Below, in pieces: positions 12,969 through 27,055 of a stretch of 64,000 bases of DNA. The stretch covers positions 138,237,701 through 138,301,700 of the forward strand of contig NC_084795.1 of the NCBI RefSeq assembly GCF_963169125.1. Direction: 5' to 3'. The DNA comes from Humulus lupulus (Eukaryota; Streptophyta; Magnoliopsida; Rosales; Cannabaceae). The notes below the pieces were generated by a model. The model did not search any database and was not told the DNA's origin. It saw only the letters and a program-made list of their open reading frames with translations. Both the position numbers and the translations under genes were made by a program. How positions within the stretch are numbered: the first letter of the stretch is position 1; each line of letters opens with the position of its first letter.

Positions 12969-13090
12969 GCTCAGGGCTGGGCTCAACAACAACAACTGGT
13001 GGCTCGGGGCTGGGCTCGACAGCAACGACTGGTGGCTCGAAGGCTGGGCTCGACAGCAACGACTGGTGGCTCAAAGGCTGGGCTCGACGG
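12969..13090 (+). repeat. Short GC-rich tandem repeat, about 34-bp unit, three copies
   Basis: Units begin GGCTGGGCTCGACAGCAACG and continue ACTGGTGGCTC. Three near-identical copies are followed by a partial one. They sit in a GC-rich island (about 12890-13240) inside otherwise AT-rich DNA. All three forward frames stay open here because of composition, which produces spurious overlapping open frames. I do not call a gene. Confidence 0.7.
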
Positions 13091-13359
13091 CGGGTGGGGG
13101 TGTCTCGGGTCTGGGCTCGACGGCGCAGGGGCTGGGCAGGACGTGGAGGCTTGGGGGCTCGTTGGGGCAGGTGCATCGGTGGGTTTCGACCATGACAGAG
13201 CTCAGCATAGCCGAAGGGCTCAACGAAAGTAGGCACGGAAGTATGTATCTCTTCTCATTCTGCTTTTGTGTTTTTTCTTTCTCTCTCTTCTCTGTTTTTG
13301 TGTTTGGCTCAGGGTTGAGGATGTGTGGAGGTCTCAATCGTGAAGTGGTATTATAGAAG

Positions 13360-16300
13360 TCTTTAAGGATGGTCTTTGTAAAACCAAGGAGACATATAGG
13401 GAGATCGAATCTTTTTTACATCAATTTCTTAATTTATGAATAACCCAGTTGAGATCGAGATATAACTATCTATATGTGAATACTAGAATATGGTGTAAAT
13501 GTAAGAATAGGGCAGGAGAAATAACTACTTTTCAATTATACTTCTAAAAGTTTTGCCCTTCGGAAGTCACCATGAAAGGTCACTAATTATTAAATTAGTT
13601 TGGATAGAGAATAAGAATCATCCATTCATGTCCTCAAAGTTTCAATTTTGGAATCATTCTCTGTCTCCATCTATATAATATAAAACTTTTTTTTTTTACT
13701 TTGATTCTTTCTTTTGATTTTGGTAATGATCATTCATATAAAGATTATATATATATAAGTAAATATACATTCAAATTCTTAGTGTGTAATTGGATAATTT
13801 ATATTTAGATATAAGGTTGTATTTATTGATTCATATGACTTGGTTAAATTTGTTATATGAAGAGTAATGGCATTCTAAGGAATTTGTACATTCTGGGTCT
13901 TTTTGTTATCACTGAAAAATAAAGATTTCTTTATTGATTCTTTATCCTCAATAGAAAAAGAATAAAGAAATCAGTTAAATGATGTTTAACTGATTATGTG
14001 ATTTATTTTGACTTTTATGCTTTTAGAATATAAACCAATGAATGTGTTTACTCCTATGAGATTATAATACTTATGTTTCTTTACTTTTTCTATTTATTAT
14101 TATGTTATAAGTTTTGTGTCAATCTGATTTGCTTTGTTATGTGCCAAACTTATTTAGGCTTTGTCATGTGTCAAGTTTTAGCTTTGCTATTTGCTATCCT
14201 ATATGTTATTTTTGTATTTTAAGTTACTATCTTATTTTTGGATGACTTATCCCCCTTTTTTTTTCTCTGTCTCTTTTCCTTTTGCTCAGTCTTTATAAGG
14301 CTCCATGCAATGGTTTGAAGGAAATCTTGTGTTGAAGCTATTGTCTCCTAATAAAAGGTGCAATTCGTTCTATTGTTCTTTATGTTTTTCTATTATAAAT
14401 ATTTTATTATGGGTGACTTGCTAATGTTGTTAAATGTGTCATCGTACAAGTTAGAATTTTTCTTGTTCTTTTGCATAATACATAGGGTTAAATGATAGGC
14501 TCTATGGAGAATATTAGGCTCTATAGTTATCTGTGCTGTTTTTTAGTTTTTTCTACTGTTATTTAAATCTATTAAATAATTTGTGCCAAATTCTGCATTG
14601 TCTTGTTTTGTTTGCTGAAACTAGTTTAATATGTTTGTTATATCTTTATATGCTTGCTATCGTAATTTTTATGTTGCTGACTATTATTGTAATATGTTTG
14701 CTGTCTATATATGTATATAAGAAACTAATTTTATGGCTCTTTTGCAGATTTAAACTTTGTTTATTGTTTTATTGCGATAAGATTTGGAGAGATAATAGAT
14801 AATGTGTGAAACTTGATGTAATGCTTGTACTCTTTTGAATCTTTTCTTGTTCTATATATTTTCTCTAGTTTTCTTTGTTATTCTTTGGATTTAGCCGATA
14901 CAAATGGTGAATCCTTGTGTCGTCCTTATTGACACTTTGCAAACAATAGCTTAAAAGTTACTTTTTCTCTTTTGGATAATTATCTATCAGCACTGGTAGA
15001 TAATTTTGGGTTATGATGAATCTACACTACATATATATAATATGGCCAAATGTGTTAAGTACTTCTGTTATGAATACTAAAAAGGATGCTATGTACTTTT
15101 TCTACCATTTTTTAAAAATTTGTTGAAAGTCGTGATGGCAGTCATATTGTGCTAGTAATTGATTTGGTTTCTATTTATGTTAGTCAGTAAATTTAGAAGC
15201 AAATACCCTGAATCAGATACCTTGAGATGTGGATATCTTGTGGAATGAGATTGATAGTATCTAGGACGTTGAGAAGCATCTGCTCAATCTTTTATTAACT
15301 TTTTATGTATTAAGGAAGGGTTATGTAGAAAATTTTATTTATTAGATTCAGCATGCCTATTTACTTGAAATAGAAAAATTAATATGAAAAACTCAATGTA
15401 AAGTTAAAAAAGAGTTGAGGTTTAGCCAATCATTTTGTTTACAAGAGAGCATAAACATTTATTTTTGTAATGGGTTTTGTGGATTAAGTTGGGATCAGAT
15501 TGTAAACTAGTTTTTTGTAATGAATCCACTTATGCTTGTTTGTTTTTATTGAATAGTCGTTACCACTGGTTTTCTGAGGCCATAATTTTATAAATTCAAG
15601 GGTGAAAAGTGGAAGCTTTCCAATAAGATAACAATATATGTATATATTTTTAGACAATGTAATATTATATGATTAGTTTTCTGTTTCTGGTTTGTTAGTT
15701 TTGTTAGCTTCAGTTGTATTCAGTTAGACTGTTACAACTTCCATCTATTTCTATGTTGTGTATTGCTACTGTTGTAAAGTTCTATATATAAATAAGATTT
15801 GCCTGAGTCTCAAAATCTTCTTTAGAGCTACTTTTTCTCCATTTACATTCTTGAATTAACTGCTATCACCCTATGCTAATTTGCCTGGTTTGTTTTTCTT
15901 TTATCTTATCCACCCATGGGCATTTTGAGTTTTTTCAACTTTTTTTTATCGAAAAAAAGGAGTATATTAAAAACACATAAAAAAATTACAACTGCCAAAT
16001 TTGAAACACCAACAAACTTACAACAAACTCAAAACTAAGACTAAAATACAAGCCAAATCATCAACTCCTAACCAACTCAGCAATTGATCTATTCTTAGCC
16101 AAACACTGTTGACTCAAACAGCCAAAAAATCTGGCTTTCAAACTCAAACTTATGATTTTAACTAAACTTATCATTGCACCAGATGCCATAAAAGGCCACC
16201 CTCCAATCAAATAAGAAGTTTTTTTTTTAGGTTCCCCATATAAACATATACATATATTAGTCTATATATATCCAGAACAATCCAGCTGGAATGAAGAACT

Positions 16301-16640
16301 GACTTTCTCCCTCAAAGAAAGTTCCCAAGATTTTGAATTTGTAGCTATCCAAATCTGCCACATAGTTTCAATTTCAAGATATAATTTAGTTTGGCACTCA
16401 TCTTTGCTATGTTAAATCCTGAAACTGTATTTTGTTTAGCCATTCTGAAGTTTCATATTGTTTAAGTCTTTACATAACTATGATTTAGATGGACGTCAAT
16501 TGTGTACAAACTTATTTTTCTTGCGTTCATTAGTTTGAACTTGAAGTATTACAACTTTCTAATTGATAGCACAGCTCCAAAACCTTTATTTATTGTCCCT
16601 ATATTCTTTTCTCACTGAATATGGGAGCTTCAGCTCTAAC
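13360..16640. other. AT-rich non-coding interior of the CACTA element
   Basis: T-rich, intron-like sequence without convincing exons. The longest open frame (14533-14802) is a run of hydrophobic codons from T-rich DNA and has no family likeness. Apart from a possible LINE tail at 15942-16240 I see nothing I can name. Confidence 0.5.
15942..16240 (-). mobile_element. Possible LINE 3' end fragment
   Basis: On the minus strand the segment ends in TTTTTAATATACTCC followed by a T/A-rich tail with GATAAAAAAA. This resembles the 3' ends of plant L1-type LINEs. A short open frame precedes it. No RT or endonuclease motif is present and no target duplication was confirmed, so this is a weak call. Confidence 0.3.
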
Positions 16641-16809
16641 TTGTGAGTTTATGTAGCAAATGTTTCACCTTTTCCTTCCTCAAGCCAATTATTGGCTTTT
16701 GGCCTTTATCATTAGTTTCAGTTTGCATCTATTTTTTTAATCTTCTTTTCATGTATTCCTTTGAAGACATAATTAAGACTAGTATGACCAAAGTGCTTTC
16801 TCCCCTTAG

Positions 16810-17002
16810 GAAGTGTTTGATAAAGACCTCTTGAAGACAGATGACAAAATGGGACATGCACAACTCAGCCTTCAACCACTTGTCTCTGCTACTAGACTCA
16901 GGCAGATTCTGCAGAACTTCAATGGCGAGACGGTGTTAAGGAAGGTTGTCCCAGATAGTGACAACTGTTTGGTCAGAGAAAGCTCCATCACTTGTGTCAA
17001 TG
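16810..17002 (+). pseudogene. Captured exon of a C2-domain protein gene
   Basis: The exon is bounded by acceptor CTCCCCTTAG (ending at 16809) and donor GTAATG (from 17003). It encodes 64 codons plus one base: VFDKDLLKTDDKMGHAQLSL, then LQPLVSATRLRQIL and VRESSITCVNG. The D-x-D...DDKMG pattern is the calcium/lipid-binding loop region of plant C2 domains, such as those of C2-type ArfGAPs or small C2 proteins. Only this exon is visible. The next exon downstream belongs to a thiolase gene. If the two were spliced together, the phase-1 end would join TTTGAT and give an immediate TGA. It is therefore a captured fragment, not a working gene. Confidence 0.65.
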
Positions 17003-17340
17003 GTAATGTTGAGAAAGCTCCATATTTCTTCTCTAGTTGTGAATGTTTCTTGCTTGCTCATTTGGAAAGTAGTTTTGTTCCATAATTAGAAGTTTCTACC
17101 AGTGCAATTTATTGGCTTGATTGCTTCTAGGGTACTAGGATTTTCTGAGGTCCATTTTTTTAAAAAAAATATATGGATGTGGGTTATCTTGATACTAAAT
17201 GGTATATACTAAATTTTTTGAACTTGTATAATTATTCATATTTATGTCATAGTAAGGTTTTCTAGTTAAAAGTAGATTTTAAGTCAGATTTTTCAACACT
17301 TGCTTCAGTACTTTTAATTTGTTTTTGTCTCTCTTCATAG

Positions 17341-20140
<2,800 letters not shown>

Positions 20141-20149
20141 CTAAGCTAA

Positions 20150-20475
20150 TATAACACATGTGTTATACTAAAGTGTAGTATAACACAAAAAAAGTGTTAT
20201 ACTAAAGTGTAGTATAACACAAATTTATAAGCATTGAAATGTGTTATATAATCGACTATAAATAACATAATTAAACACTTATCTATATATTAAAATAACA
20301 CAGAAAGTGTGTTATCGTTGACAGTATAATAACACATCTGTATAACACTGATAAAGTGTTATGTAAAGTACCCTGACCTACGATAACATAGTCGGTCTTA
20401 ACACATCAAAAAGTGTTATGGTATGTTTTGATAACACATTTTCTGTGTTATTAAAAACATTTTTTTTTTGTAGTG
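20150..20475 (+). repeat. CACTA subterminal repeat region
   Basis: Over about 320 bp the heptamer ATAACAC and its complement GTGTTAT occur many times. Two copies of a perfect 10-bp inverted repeat, GTGTTATACT...AGTATAACAC with a 7-bp loop, lie in tandem 34 bp apart (20160-20186 and 20194-20220). Dense short repeats next to the ends are where CACTA transposases bind. The last bases are the terminal inverted repeat. Confidence 0.75.
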
Positions 20476-22382
20476 GAAGTCTAGGTGGGAATATTGGGGA
20501 ATTTTACCATTTTGCCCTCGGGGATGTTTCCGGTACCCCGAGCCTTGGGATTAACTTAATTGCTTAAGGATAGAATAAAGAAACTTTAGAAAACAGTAGA
20601 ACATAATAAACTGACCCTTTCCTCTTTCTCCCTTTCTCTCTCAAAGGAAACTCTTGGAATCTAAAGGAACTCAGCTGAAAGCTCTGTGATTTTGGCTTGG
20701 GTCTTGAGGGATTAGCTCAATTTTAGCAAAGGAATTCAGCCAGGACTAAGGTAAGGATTGATTCCCATTTTCTATTGTTGAAATTCTGTGGTTTTGATTG
20801 TGTTCTAAGAGGTTTTTGGGTTTTGAATTTGAAGACTGAATTGAAGCTAGGAATTTGAAATTAGCTCAGAAATTGCTTAAAGGATTGATTCTGCAGTGAA
20901 GGTAAGTTTGAATTTATGGTTTAATGGCTGAATTTTAGTGTTTCCATGGTTGGTTTTAGTGTTCTTGAGTTAATAAGTTTCAGAGATTGAAGTGGGTTTT
21001 TTATGGGTTTCTAGTCTAGATTTCAGCTGAGTTGTGTAGCTGGAATTGTGTTAGAAGTGTTGGGATGATTGAGTTGTGGAATTGGGATGGTTTTTGATGG
21101 GTTTGAGTGAGGTTTGAGAGTCAAAAATGGAGGTTTTTTTGGGTTAAATGGGTCAGGCCGCGGCATAGTTCTTGGTGAGCCGCGGCCCTCTGAAGCTGAG
21201 GGATGCTGAGGAAGGAGGGCGGACCGTGGCATGGTCTAAGTAGGGCCGCGACCCGTGTTTGGTTTTGGGTGTAGGGGAGCCTCTGGTTGGGTCCATGCCA
21301 TAGCATGGGTGGCTAGTGCCGCAGGCCTTAAGGGATTTTTGGATTTTGAGATTTTAGGCATGGGAATTTAACCTAGGGTGCTCAGGGTTGAATCTTTTAC
21401 CATGTTTGGTGGAGTTCAATGTTTTGTAGACTAGAACTTTGTCTAGAAACCCTTTTAATATTGTTGATGGTATCCTTTATCTTGGTTGTGACTAGGTGCT
21501 AAGCTAGGGCTCAGGATCGGATCGCGCTCAAGGAGCATCACTCGTAGTTAGTACACTCGGAAGCCAAAGGTAAAAAAATTGAACCCGGTTGTGGATTTGT
21601 AATGGGACTAAAGGTTCCCTATTATGTATGCTTTGAATTGATGGTATTATGCCATGTAAACAGTAAACCAACGGCCTAAGAGTGCCAATGTTTACACTAG
21701 CGCACAGGGCGCGGCTCGGCCACTGGTAGTCGAGGACAGCTTATTATGCACTGATCTTGGTTTAAGCGGGCCGGAGTCAGTGGGGTAAATAGAGGATGCG
21801 GCCTAAGTTGTTAGCCCTAATTATCATGTTACTGGATTGTTATTAATGATTAGCTGCATCGTTGGTTCTGATTACATGCTATGTGATTAATGTGGAGTGT
21901 TAAGTGTCCGATCATGCTTAAAGGATTATTCATCTGTTATTGTATTTTGTGATGTATATTATGTTTTCTCGCTGGGCCTTGGCTCACGGGTGCTACGTGG
22001 TGCAGGTAAAGGCAAGGGAAAACTTGATCAGCCCTGACTTGGAGGGCTCTGTGAGCTAAATGTACATGACCAACTACTCAGCCGCCACGATTGTGAGGAT
22101 GACAGGAATAGGAGAGCTATAAACATCTGTTTTGCGTTAGAGTGGTCGATGGTTGTTTGTATTTTGGAGATTTTGTAAACCGACTTTTAAACACTGTTTC
22201 TTTTTGGGATCCCATGTGTAAGACTGTTTAAATATATAAAATGTATCTTTTGAGACCAAAACCCTTTTAACCCTAGCACATTTATGGTTTAGTGACACGT
22301 TTTTAACTAAATGACTTGATTAGCAAGTCCGGCACCTTTATAAGTACACAGTGTAGCGGTCTTGGCTATCTAGGGAATTACA

Positions 22383-22458
22383 TGAGCACATAGTGGCAAG
22401 TGTACATGCCCAGCTAGTCTTCAGGAACCCTTAACCCTAGACCGCTCTGATACCAAGT
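22383..22458 (-). mobile_element. Leader of the minus-strand chromovirus with initiator-Met primer site
   Basis: The plus-strand GCTCTGATACCA at 22444-22455 is, on the minus strand, TGGTATCAGAGC, the standard initiator-methionine tRNA primer-binding site. It lies three bases from the LTR end at 22459. The preceding bases match the leader of copy E near 59855-59905 and so rejoin the relic interrupted at 11576. Confidence 0.85.
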
Positions 22459-22534
22459 TGTAACGCTCTGGTTAGCCAAGACCATTACAGTGTGTGTTTA
22501 AAATAGTGCTTAACTCGCTAAGCAAGTCATTTGG
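22459..22534 (-). mobile_element. Remnant of the chromovirus 5' LTR
   Basis: About 76 bp matching the terminal bases of LTR A (compare 3736-3811). The match ends abruptly in CATTTGG. The sequence then continues as T1 gag. The remaining 2.2 kb of this LTR was deleted, so no target duplication can be scored. Confidence 0.75.
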
Positions 22535-22910
22535 GGGTCCACTTGAATCCTTTGGGCTGCCAAAGTGGCCCTTATGGAATTAACCGTCTCTTGTAGGGAA
22601 GTTATGTTCCCCTCTTGGGTATCAAGCTTCAGCTGTTGAGAGGCAATCTGGCCTTTAAGAGCCACCACCTTTGGTGTCTCATCTGTGTACATGGATTGGG
22701 TGTAGTCAGTGTCATCATAATATCCATCATCCTCGTTGTCGTACTCGGCGTCGTACTCATCGCCAACTCAACATTGTACTTGATGTTTTCATGGTATTCT
22801 TCTTGAGCTACCTCTGGGTTTGCAGGTGGAGGTAGCCGACTGTTTTCTCCTCTTTCAGTAACATTGTGAGGAGCAGTGTCATTGTTGGAGTTTCTTCTTG
22901 TCGTAACCAT
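22535..22910 (-). pseudogene. T1 gag N-terminal fragment
   Basis: The minus-strand start MVTTRRNSNNDTAPHNVTE (ATG 22910-22908) resembles the T2 gag start, MVTTRSRHGNETEQ. A stop or frame change occurs within it. A second frame at 22692-22535 gives a coiled-coil-like KGQIASQQLKLDTQEGNITS. It ends against the LTR remnant. It likely continues, across the nested insertion, at 3735. Confidence 0.65.
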
Positions 22911-22937
22911 TGTTGAACTATTCAACGCTTCATTCTA

Positions 22938-22956
22938 GCTCTCAATGAAAGCACCA
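22938..22956 (-). other. T1 primer-binding-site region
   Basis: On the minus strand, TGGTGCTTTCATTGAGAGC follows the LTR end by three bases. The identical 19-mer follows the 5' LTRs of T2 and T3. I could not match its complement to a plant tRNA 3' end that I know. Confidence 0.6.
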
Positions 22957-22959
22957 AAA

Positions 22960-23700
22960 TGTTGACTGTCTTTTTCGCTATTAACTTTAAATAACGAGAA
23001 CTTGAAAGAAAATGAAAATGACACCGAGTTTCACGTGGTTCATGTTATTAAACAACCCTAGTCCACGAGTCTATTGTATTGAGATGTTTGAAGCTTGAGA
23101 GGTCAAGCTTCAATGAAGTTTTTGGCAGTGTATATGTTGCTCAAATTACACAATAGTCGAACCCCTTACAATGGGGTTTCCCCCGCCCTATTTATAGTGG
23201 CTGGGGACAATTAAGTGGGACTTTAGTAATTATTATCCCTCATAATGATGGGATCTTAATCCCAATTATTACAATTCTAGAGATAATAAACTGGAAGTCC
23301 TATCCAGATCGCACGGGGCCCATTTACGAGGTTTCAGCCCACCACTTTTTGGGAGGAAACGCCACTGACAATGTCAGAGAGTGGCTACACATCTTCCCGT
23401 TTTAGGTGGCGCATTGAGACATGTTATTTGTCTCGAGTACGAAAATGACACCACTACATGCGGGGCGTGTCACGTGTTAGGAAGCTATTGGTGGTCCCAA
23501 GATATTGTGCTTGACAGTTGGCATCGTTCTCCGAGGGCAGAGAATCATCATACTATAACTCTTTGCCTAAAAGGCTAAAGAATACCTAGCAGGATCTAAG
23601 AAAGCCTTCTCCGGGGCTGGGGCATGCTAAATAACCTCCCGAGGACCATGAACGTTCAACCAGTGCCACGTGTCGTCTTGACGAAAACACGACAACAACA
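22960..23700 (-). mobile_element. T1 5' LTR
   Basis: About 741 bp. On the minus strand it starts TGTTGTTGTCGTGTTTTCGT at about 23700 and ends GTCAACA at 22960, the same terminus as T2 and T3. The left limit could shift three bases because of the TTG repeat. The partner LTR lies outside the window. Open frames inside (23381-23578) are chance. Confidence 0.75.
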
Positions 23701-24022
23701 ATAATAAAAAACAATCAATACTAAATAATTTTTCTTTAAAGCTATACCTACCCATTTACCTAAATAAATAAAAAAGAAAGAAAGAAATAGCTGCACCTAC
23801 CCAAACACGTGCGCTTCAACAAACATCCAATTCCTTTAGATACTTTGGAACATTACTTTAGGACAAAGAAAAAGTCATCCCCTAATTAATATTAACATTA
23901 TCAAATATATATTAATCAAGTTTTGTCAAATAAATATATTAATCATGTTAAAATTAACAACAAAATGGCGCAAACATGATTTGGTATTTGATCATTATTA
24001 ATTACTATGACTTTCTATTACG
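23701..24022. other. AT-rich spacer
   Basis: About 320 bp of AT-rich DNA with simple A-rich stretches, between the T1 LTR and the T2 target duplication. I see no gene or repeat family. It is continuous with 36353 onward if T2 is removed. Confidence 0.5.
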
Positions 24023-24027
24023 AAATT

Positions 24028-24784
24028 TGTATGCCCTGATTCTCCCACGGGCTGATTAGCGAGCTGGGCTGCGGCCTAATCATGATTACCTCGTGGACAT
24101 CCCCAAAACCGGAGCTGTCGTCATAAGATCATGCCTCCTTAGCTCGAGGTAACCTAAGGGTTCGCCTCTGATTACTTAAGGACTGAGTCCGGGCTCTGAA
24201 GGCCAAAGGCCGAGTTAAGTATCCAGCTCGTGGTACGAACTAGAGTTGGAGGCTATGACCCTTTATAAAGTCAACCACGCAAGGTAAACGTGAATATATC
24301 AGACATCACGTGTCTGATATATCCCTGACTTCTCGGACATGTAGCGTGAACGTGCGTATTCAGACACCCACGACTGGGTTGGGCCGTGCGGCCCATTATC
24401 CCCTTACCTATTGACTTGACCACACTTATGTGTCAGGTTTAGGAATTAATCATGAATGTCACAGAGTTGATACGATAGGTAAGAAGGTCACGGGATGACC
24501 TTCTTACCAACTCTCAGGTGCCTTCTCCTCTAAATATGGAGACTCTGGGAGTTAATAGGTGTTGGATTCTCTATTGTAAGAAATACCCTGTAATCAAATA
24601 TCCAGTATATAGCAATAATATTGACTAGTGGAGTAGAAGGATTTTAACCTTTGAACCACTTAAAAAACGTACCTTGAGTCACCATTTCATTTCCTAAGAT
24701 CATATATCTGTTTCGGTTCAACATAAGCACTAATCCCTTTCTCTTCTTTTCTTAATTTCCTGTTGGCGAAGAACCGCGTCAACA
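24028..24784 (+). mobile_element. T2 5' LTR
   Basis: 757 bp, TGTATGCCC...CGCGTCAACA. It contains a TATA-like CTTTATAAAG at 24261-24270. There are two strong inverted repeats: TATATCAGACA/TGTCTGATATA (24295-24321) and GGTAAGAAGGTCA/TGACCTTCTTACC (24478-24508). Confidence 0.92.
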
Positions 24785-24787
24785 GTT

Positions 24788-24806
24788 TGGTGCTTTCATT
24801 GAGAGC
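24788..24806 (+). other. T2 primer-binding-site region
   Basis: TGGTGCTTTCATTGAGAGC starts three bases after the 5' LTR, identical in T1 and T3. The tRNA primer is unassigned. Confidence 0.65.
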
Positions 24807-24839
24807 AAGTTCGATTAGTGTTGTCGCAAACATCCAACT

Positions 24840-27037
24840 ATGGTGACTACTCGATCCAGGCACGGTAACGAGACAGAACAGCACGATGGACAAGAGGCTC
24901 ATCATACTGCCACCCCTGGTGAACAAGTTCCTGAAGCCCAGCAGCGGCCAGGAAAGCAGCCGGCGGGCCAAGATGACACCGGAAGTTCGGCACCCCGGCC
25001 ACCTAATCCAAACCCATCTTATTACACTGCGGTAGAGATGGAGAATGCTCAGCTGAGGAGCCAGCTAGCAATAGCTAGCCAACAGATCAAGGATGTGCTG
25101 GCCCGACTACCCCCTCTCACAACTGACGCTAACGTCGGAGAGAGGCAAGGCGAGGCTACTAAGTCTCGCCGGGGTAACTGGTCCAGGCATAGCTGCTCGG
25201 ACAAACTTCCGACAGCCAACTCTACCCCTTCATCACACCATCAAGAGGCAAACTTCGAAGAAGTGCCTAGAGCCAGACAACAGCAGTACAGCCGTTCGGT
25301 CAGGACGTCGACTCCTAGCTCCCAACCATCCTCGAGAGCGCCCAGGGGAGCTGGAGGAAATTCCCGAAGGAGATCCGGGGAGGGCTCACAGCATCAGCCC
25401 GTTCCCAACAGCCGTCCAGCGCCTCATCCATATCGCCAGGCGCGGGACCAGCAGGTTGGCAGGGCCGAAAGGCCCCCACCGAACTTGATCCGTCCTGATG
25501 GAACTAGGATCGCCTCTCCGGTCAGGCATCCTCCGTCTCCAATCAGATATCCATCTCCTCCTCGGCCCATCCGAGATATCCCAACCTATGGGAGTAGCAG
25601 GAGAAACCCGCCATCAGCCGGACCTTCCAAACGTAGCAGGGCGCCAAGGGAAAGCCCAGATCCTCAACACCAAAGGCGAGCTCCGAGCCTCTCTAGCAGG
25701 AGCTACTGGACCAACAATCGCCGGAGTGACCTTTCTGGCGGGGACCTACGTCAGCGCCTAAGTTCGGCACAAAGCCCATAAGCCACTCGGGGAGGCGACC
25801 TGGGGGACTGCCTTAACTCCCATAGAGGGGAGCCAGCAGGAGGAGATAGCCATGCTCGCTCAGGGGGGGGCCTGTCCGAAGTACGTAACGGAGGGAATGC
25901 CCCAAATAACCTATCTCAAGATAGGAGGGGCAATAACCCACCAAATATGTACAATGGATCCAGAGCTGTTGAACATCCCCAGAATAACCAAGGACATCAG
26001 GACCAAACCCTCGAGCGCCTGGCTCAGATGGAGGAGCTAATGAGGAAACTCCTATCGGAGAAGGAGAAAGATGAATATGATTCTGGGGACGAGATGGAGC
26101 TCTTCGCCCCTAGCATAGCAGCAACGGCGTACCCACCTGGTTTTCGTATGCCGCACCTGTCAAAGTTCAATGGGGACGGAGACCCATCGGATCATTTGGG
26201 GATGTTTAACACCCTGATGATGGCCCACAACATTGGCCCCAAGCTGAGATGTTTAATCTTCCCTTCCACACTGACTGGACCTGCCAGGCAGTGGTTCAAG
26301 CAAGGTAAAAGACAGTCAATCAGCTCCTGGAAAACTTTCTCAGCTGATTTCAAGAGGGCATTCCGAGCCTCACAGGCTGCGCGCGTTCAGGCCAACTCCC
26401 TGGCTAACGTGAGGCAGCAGCCCGGTGAAACTCTGAAGGCCTACCTGAGCAGATTTGCGAACGTCGCTACTCGAGCCAGAGATGCGGATGATAGCTCCAA
26501 GCTCATGGCCATGAGTACTGGAATCCTCGTCAGAGGGGATCTCTGGAAAGACATACAAAGAAAGAGAGTCAGCTCGGTTAACGAATTCCTTAACAGGGCC
26601 CGGAATGGATCAACTTGGAGGAGGTCGAAGCTTCAGCTGCAGGAACCAGCCAGGTCCCTGAGCAGACCGCTGGAGTGGGGACGGAGGTCGTGGCAGCGAC
26701 ACAAAACGTCACACAGAACAACCAGCCCGGTGGAGGCAAAAGAAAGGGAAATGGCGAGGGCAGCTAGCACGGCCAAAAGAAGAATAAGTCCGTGGACAAG
26801 TTTATGCCTGTCTTCGCGACTTATACAGAGCTCACCCAGTCCAGGGAGAACATCTTCCTAGCTAACTCTGCTCGAGTCCCCTGGAAGAGGCCGGAGCCAT
26901 TAAAGCACCACAAGGGGAAGAGAGACACCTCCAAGTTTTGTCGTTTTCATAACGATGTTGGCCACAATACCGACGATTGTAGGTATTTAAAAAATGAGAT
27001 CGAGACCCTCATCCGAGCTGGCCCCTTGGCTCAATAA
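24840..27037 (+). pseudogene. T2 gag pseudogene
   Basis: The ATG at 24840 follows the LTR by 55 bases and starts MVTTRSRHGNETEQ. The N-terminal 310 residues are rich in Pro, Arg, Ser and Gln. A TAA at 25779-25781 interrupts the frame. The same frame then gives the capsid-like gag domain at about 26140-26600: FRMPHLSKFNGDGDPSDHL, WFKQGKRQSISSW and LKAYLSRFANV. Near 26600 a frameshift moves the rest to another frame. That part ends with the zinc-like block CRFHNDVGHNTDDC and a basic tail at about 26935-27037. Gag would assemble particles. This copy is broken at least twice. Confidence 0.85.
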
Positions 27038-27055
27038 GCACGAAACAGGGTTCCA

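Noticed and set aside
12852..13356. Several overlapping open frames in all forward frames and on the reverse strand
   Set aside because: They result from GC-rich tandem repeats lacking stops; no frame resembles a protein family and no splice context supports them.
14533..14802. Small membrane protein gene of 89 codons
   Set aside because: The hydrophobic codons follow from T-rich intron-like DNA; no family match, no upstream signals.
15670..15860. Small copia-type LTR (TTGTTAG...CTATATATAAATAAG)
   Set aside because: Base composition and a TATA-like box look LTR-like, but I found no defined end, primer site or target duplication.
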